A stretch of 7,621 nt of DNA, taken from assembly GCA_030673355.1 (NCBI GenBank), contig DAOVJF010000111.1:1-7621 (forward strand), written 5' to 3'. The notes beneath the pieces were generated by a model. It worked only from the letters and a program-made list of their open reading frames with translations. It searched no databases and was not told the origin of the DNA. A program made the translations under genes and the position numbers. Below, piece by piece: positions 5,272-7,621 of the stretch (the first letter of the stretch is position 1; each line of letters starts with the position of its first letter). Source of the DNA: Planctomycetota bacterium. Lineage in GTDB: Bacteria; JAJVIF01; JAPKYR01.

Positions 5272-5292
5272 CCTGAAGGGGGCTTTTTTTTT
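5267..5292 (+). terminator. Rho-independent terminator closing the chemotaxis block
   Basis: The stem AGCTTCC (5267-5273) / GGGGGCT (5278-5284) has seven pairs, two of them G-T, with a TGAA loop, and a run of nine T follows (5284-5292). It is oriented for the + strand and sits directly before the end of the convergent dacF gene. In the other direction there is no T tract, so it would stop dacF transcription poorly. Confidence 0.8.
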
Positions 5293-5293
5293 G

Positions 5294-6175
5294 TTAAAAA
5301 ACCGATCCTATTTCCGACAACGCCCGGAATGCCTCATAATCCGGATCGTACAGGCTGAAACCATAGTCAAAGAGCTCAATGGCCTGCTGCCACTGCGTAT
5401 TTCTCTCGCATCCAAGCAGTACGGCAATCAGTGTCTTGTCCCTGTAGGTGGCACTCGCCACGAGGCAGAAACCCGCATCGTTCGTGTACCCGGTTTTAAT
5501 CCCATTGCATAAAGGGAACTGTTCGAGAAGATGGTTTGTGGATTCGAATGTGACATCCTCTCGATCCCCAAACCTCTCGAAATGGACTTCCCTTGTTGCA
5601 ACCCAATCCCTGATTTCGGGATGGGTTAAAGCCTGGCGCGCCAGCAATGCGAGATCGAATGCTGTTGAAAGATGAAGGTTATCCGGCATCCCGTTCGGGT
5701 TATTGAAAAACGTATCCCGCATACTGAGTTCTTCGGCCCTCTGGTTCATGAGGCCGCTGAAACCGGATACACTACCGCCGATATGCTCGGCGACCGCGAT
5801 CGCGGAATCGTTCCCGCTTCGCACCAGCATCGCGTACGTCAGGTCGGCAAGCGGTATCTTTTCACCCTCCTTAATTCCAAGGCTGCTGCCGCCTTCAGAA
5901 TCGGCGTTCCAGCTGATGGTGACCAGATCGTCCGGATTCCCTAATTCTATTGCCAGAAGGGCGGTCATAATTTTTGTCGTACTGGCCGGTGCACGGATCT
6001 CATGGATATTTCTTCCATATATAATCTCCCCGGTGTCGGGGTCCATAAGGAGGTAAGATGGTGAATCAAGGATTGGCGGAGGGGGTCCAGTGATCACGGG
6101 GAGTGAAAACAGGAGGGAGATTATCCCCGCTAAACAGTAAACCGAACTGTATCTAAGCACCTTTTTGATGTACAT
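5294..6175 (-). CDS. dacF: D-alanyl-D-alanine carboxypeptidase (DacF/PBP5-type, short form)
   Basis: This serine penicillin-binding protein removes the terminal D-Ala from peptidoglycan pentapeptides outside the cytoplasmic membrane. With the ATG at 6175 it has 293 residues: a basic start (MYIKKVLR), a hydrophobic signal or anchor segment (about 10-30), then the transpeptidase-like domain with S65-T-T-K68 (active-site serine in PASTTK), S120-G-N122 and K227-T-G229. HEIRAPASTTKIMTAL and NGIKTGYT are classic for the family. Family members with the PBP5-type C-terminal domain and amphipathic anchor have about 380-400 residues; that part is absent here. A GTG at 6199 in the same frame would add 8 residues and enlarge the overlap with scpB from 23 to 47 bases. 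Neither start has a Shine-Dalgarno; ATG gives the more normal signal peptide. Translation is probably coupled to scpB. Confidence 0.9.
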   Translation of the reverse strand: MYIKKVLRYSSVYCLAGIISLLFSLPVITGPPPPILDSPSYLLMDPDTGEIIYGRNIHEIRAPASTTKIMTALLAIELGNPDDLVTISWNADSEGGSSLGIKEGEKIPLADLTYAMLVRSGNDSAIAVAEHIGGSVSGFSGLMNQRAEELSMRDTFFNNPNGMPDNLHLSTAFDLALLARQALTHPEIRDWVATREVHFERFGDREDVTFESTNHLLEQFPLCNGIKTGYTNDAGFCLVASATYRDKTLIAVLLGCERNTQWQQAIELFDYGFSLYDPDYEAFRALSEIGSVF

Positions 6176-6806
6176 TTTTTTGAGTTTCGGTTGTTTCACT
6201 GATCATACCGAAATCAACAGGTGTAATTTCCCCGTCCCGGGCTTGATCCTCATTCAGTTTCAGTAGATCCGGACGTTTGATCCCTTCCGCCTCGAACTCA
6301 AGCTGTGGAAGTTCGTTGACATTATCAAGCCCGAAATGCCTGAGGAAGGTTTCGGTGGTTCCATAGATGTATGGATGCCCGATTGAATCCTTCTGTCCGA
6401 TCACCTTGATAAATTCGCATTCCTGTAGTGTCTGGAGGGTTCCGGAGGTTCCGACCCCGCGTATCATCTCGATCTCAGTACGGGTAATGGGCTGGTTGTA
6501 GGCTATGACCGTCAGGGTTTCAAGTGCCTGGCGCGAGAGGCGTCTCTTTCGCTGGAGATTGTAAAAATTCTCTATCTCACCCGAGAGTGCCGGGTCGGTG
6601 GTGAATTCCCATCCTCCGGCGGTATACCTTAATTTCAATCCCCGATCCTGGTAATCGGCCTGAAGGCTGTCAAGCGCGGCAAGGATTTCCTCTTTCGAGT
6701 AGGGAAGGTTGTCGCGGAGCCTCTTGAGGGTGATAGGCTCTTTCGCCAGGAACAGGAGGTTTTCAATTATATCTTTCACGCTTTTATGTGGGTTTTCGGT
6801 AATCAA
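6153..6806 (-). CDS. scpB: Segregation and condensation protein B
   Basis: This 217-residue cytoplasmic subunit of the SMC-ScpA-ScpB condensin acts as a dimer that binds ScpA and helps organise and segregate the chromosome. It is built of two winged-helix domains. The first covers about 10-75 (IIENLLFLAKEPITLKRL and GGWEF). The second holds the strongest family motif, LSRQALETLTVIAYNQPITR (90-109), then EIEMIRGV, and ends with GHPYIYGTTETFLRHFGL (143-160). The last 55 residues are acidic and probably flexible. The start is TTG, supported by GAGGTGG six bases upstream. It follows scpA after 54 bases and overlaps dacF at its end, forming one operon. Confidence 0.95.
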   Translation of the reverse strand: MITENPHKSVKDIIENLLFLAKEPITLKRLRDNLPYSKEEILAALDSLQADYQDRGLKLRYTAGGWEFTTDPALSGEIENFYNLQRKRRLSRQALETLTVIAYNQPITRTEIEMIRGVGTSGTLQTLQECEFIKVIGQKDSIGHPYIYGTTETFLRHFGLDNVNELPQLEFEAEGIKRPDLLKLNEDQARDGEITPVDFGMISETTETQKNVHQKGA

Positions 6807-6812
6807 ATACCG

Positions 6813-6819
6813 CCACCTC
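6813..6819 (-). promoter_or_regulatory. Ribosome binding site deciding the TTG start of scpB
   Basis: GAGGTGG on the minus strand lies six bases before the TTG at 6806. No ATG or GTG has comparable support nearby, so this site fixes a rare start codon. Confidence 0.8.
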
Positions 6820-6837
6820 GTTTTAATTTATAGTCCA

Positions 6838-6855
6838 TCCCGATTGAAACCGGGA
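6838..6855 (-). other. Small hairpin between scpA and scpB
   Basis: TCCCG (6838-6842) and CGGGA (6851-6855) form a five-pair stem with an 8-base loop, just after the scpA stop codon. No T run follows on the minus strand, so it is not an intrinsic terminator. It might protect the processed scpA message, or be chance. Confidence 0.2.
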
Positions 6856-6860
6856 AATTA

Positions 6861-7607
6861 TTATCTGAGCCGTTCGATTCCAAGCTGCTCGTACGGATCG
6901 GACTGGGTAAGTATAACGCGTTCACCCCTGGCAAGTTCAAGTAAAGCGAGAAATGTCATAACTACCTGGTGTTCTGTGAAACTCTCAGGAAGAAGTGAAA
7001 CGAAAAATTTTCTCGCTCCCCTTGGAAGCCATCGGGATAAAATTTCCCTGATGACATCGCCCAGGCTGAGATGTTTCGATTGAATCTCCAACGGGCCTCT
7101 TGTCTCACGGTGAATTAACACGCGCCTGTATAAATCAAGAAGGTCGTAAATTCCGAGTTCACCGAGATCGTAGGTGACCTGATGATCGTCTTCGGTTTCA
7201 GACTGGTTCCTCGAATAGCTTGATATCCCAATCAGCTCTTTTGAGCGCATCTCCGGCATCGAATTTCTAATCGCCATCAATCGTTCACGGTCGAGAAGTT
7301 CGCGAATGAGTGCTTGTTTCGGGTCCTCGGTATCGGACCAGAAACTTTCGGTTCCCGGGGCTTCGGCGAGTCCTCGGCTGGGGAGCAGGATACAGCTTTT
7401 AATATAAATTAGCCGGGCGGCCATGGCAAGCCATTCGGATGAAAGGGTAAGGTCGATTTCTTTTGAGGTACGCAGGAACTCCAGGTAGGCCTGGCAGATT
7501 GGGGCGATCGGGAGGTTACGGATCTCAAGCTCCTTCGTTCTCACAAAGTGGAGCAGAAGGTCGAGCGGCCCCTCGAAAGCAGGCAATTGTAAAACGTAAT
7601 CTTTCAT
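6861..7607 (-). CDS. scpA: Segregation and condensation protein A (kleisin)
   Basis: This is the kleisin that bridges the two SMC heads of the bacterial condensin and binds a ScpB dimer. With the ATG at 7607 it has 248 residues, normal for the family. The N-terminal signature LPAFEGPLDLLLHFVR (8-23) binds the SMC neck; LAMAARLIYIKSCILLP (60-76) completes the N-terminal domain. A variable acidic middle follows, and the C-terminal winged helix ends with VVMTFLALLELARGERVIL and QSDPYEQLGIERL. A TTG at 7613 in the same frame would add two residues; the frame stays open to the right edge, so the ribosome binding site and perhaps the true start lie at or beyond the edge. No smc gene is in the window. 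Confidence 0.94.
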   Translation of the reverse strand: MKDYVLQLPAFEGPLDLLLHFVRTKELEIRNLPIAPICQAYLEFLRTSKEIDLTLSSEWLAMAARLIYIKSCILLPSRGLAEAPGTESFWSDTEDPKQALIRELLDRERLMAIRNSMPEMRSKELIGISSYSRNQSETEDDHQVTYDLGELGIYDLLDLYRRVLIHRETRGPLEIQSKHLSLGDVIREILSRWLPRGARKFFVSLLPESFTEHQVVMTFLALLELARGERVILTQSDPYEQLGIERLR

Positions 7608-7621
7608 ACGCAATACACGTA

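Noticed and set aside
5186..5512. 108-codon + strand frame beginning with the receiver-like fragment
   Set aside because: Only its first ~27 codons resemble a protein; the rest runs through the terminator and antisense to dacF.
1..7621. CRISPR array, tRNA, rRNA, insertion sequence or phage genes
   Set aside because: No regularly spaced repeats, cloverleaf-type sequences, transposase motifs or terminal inverted repeats were seen on either strand.

Overview
The window comes from a bacterial chromosome of moderate G+C content. The organism cannot be named from the sequence. SMC-ScpAB condensin genes, a penicillin-binding D,D-carboxypeptidase and chemotaxis genes of the CheX/CheD type point to a peptidoglycan-walled bacterium whose ancestors, at least, had chemotaxis. 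CheX-CheY pairs are found in spirochaetes, Thermotogae, Firmicutes and several delta-proteobacterial and uncultured lineages. That does not settle the phylum, and an uncultured lineage is likely.

Left part (1-3567). The window opens inside a + strand gene, and only its C-terminal 66 codons are present. They carry the last conserved block of a CPBP/CAAX-type intramembrane protease. Its end overlaps, tail to tail, a - strand gene for a PhnC-type ATPase. Two more - strand genes follow upstream of phnC: a multi-spanning GT-C glycosyltransferase-like protein and a rhomboid intramembrane serine protease with a complete catalytic set. All three - strand genes have a -10-like hexamer only 11 to 15 bases before the ATG and no clear Shine-Dalgarno sequence. 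This suggests very short or leaderless mRNAs.

Middle (3568-5292). An A+T-rich divergent intergenic region of about 320 bases contains an inverted repeat at the rhomboid promoter. A partial second copy lies in front of a TATAAT on the + strand. That TATAAT leads a + strand chemotaxis block: a hairpin that would cover the first ribosome binding site, a 32-codon small ORF, an intact cheX (phosphatase residues E97 and N100 present) and an intact cheY (overlapping cheX by 20 bases). After cheY come only wreckage pieces: a 39-codon frame with an internal stop, the first ~44 codons of cheD with a TGA in it, a short reading-frame tail, and the first ~27 codons of a second receiver gene in which one base is missing after the start. 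A strong intrinsic terminator then closes the block. The ribosome binding sites of the dead genes are still in place. This looks like a chemotaxis operon that has shrunk by several internal deletions while keeping cheX and cheY.

Right part (5294-7621). A - strand operon scpA-scpB-dacF runs towards the chemotaxis block. ScpA and ScpB are the kleisin and winged-helix subunits of the SMC condensin. The third gene is a short, single-domain D-alanyl-D-alanine carboxypeptidase whose start overlaps the end of scpB.
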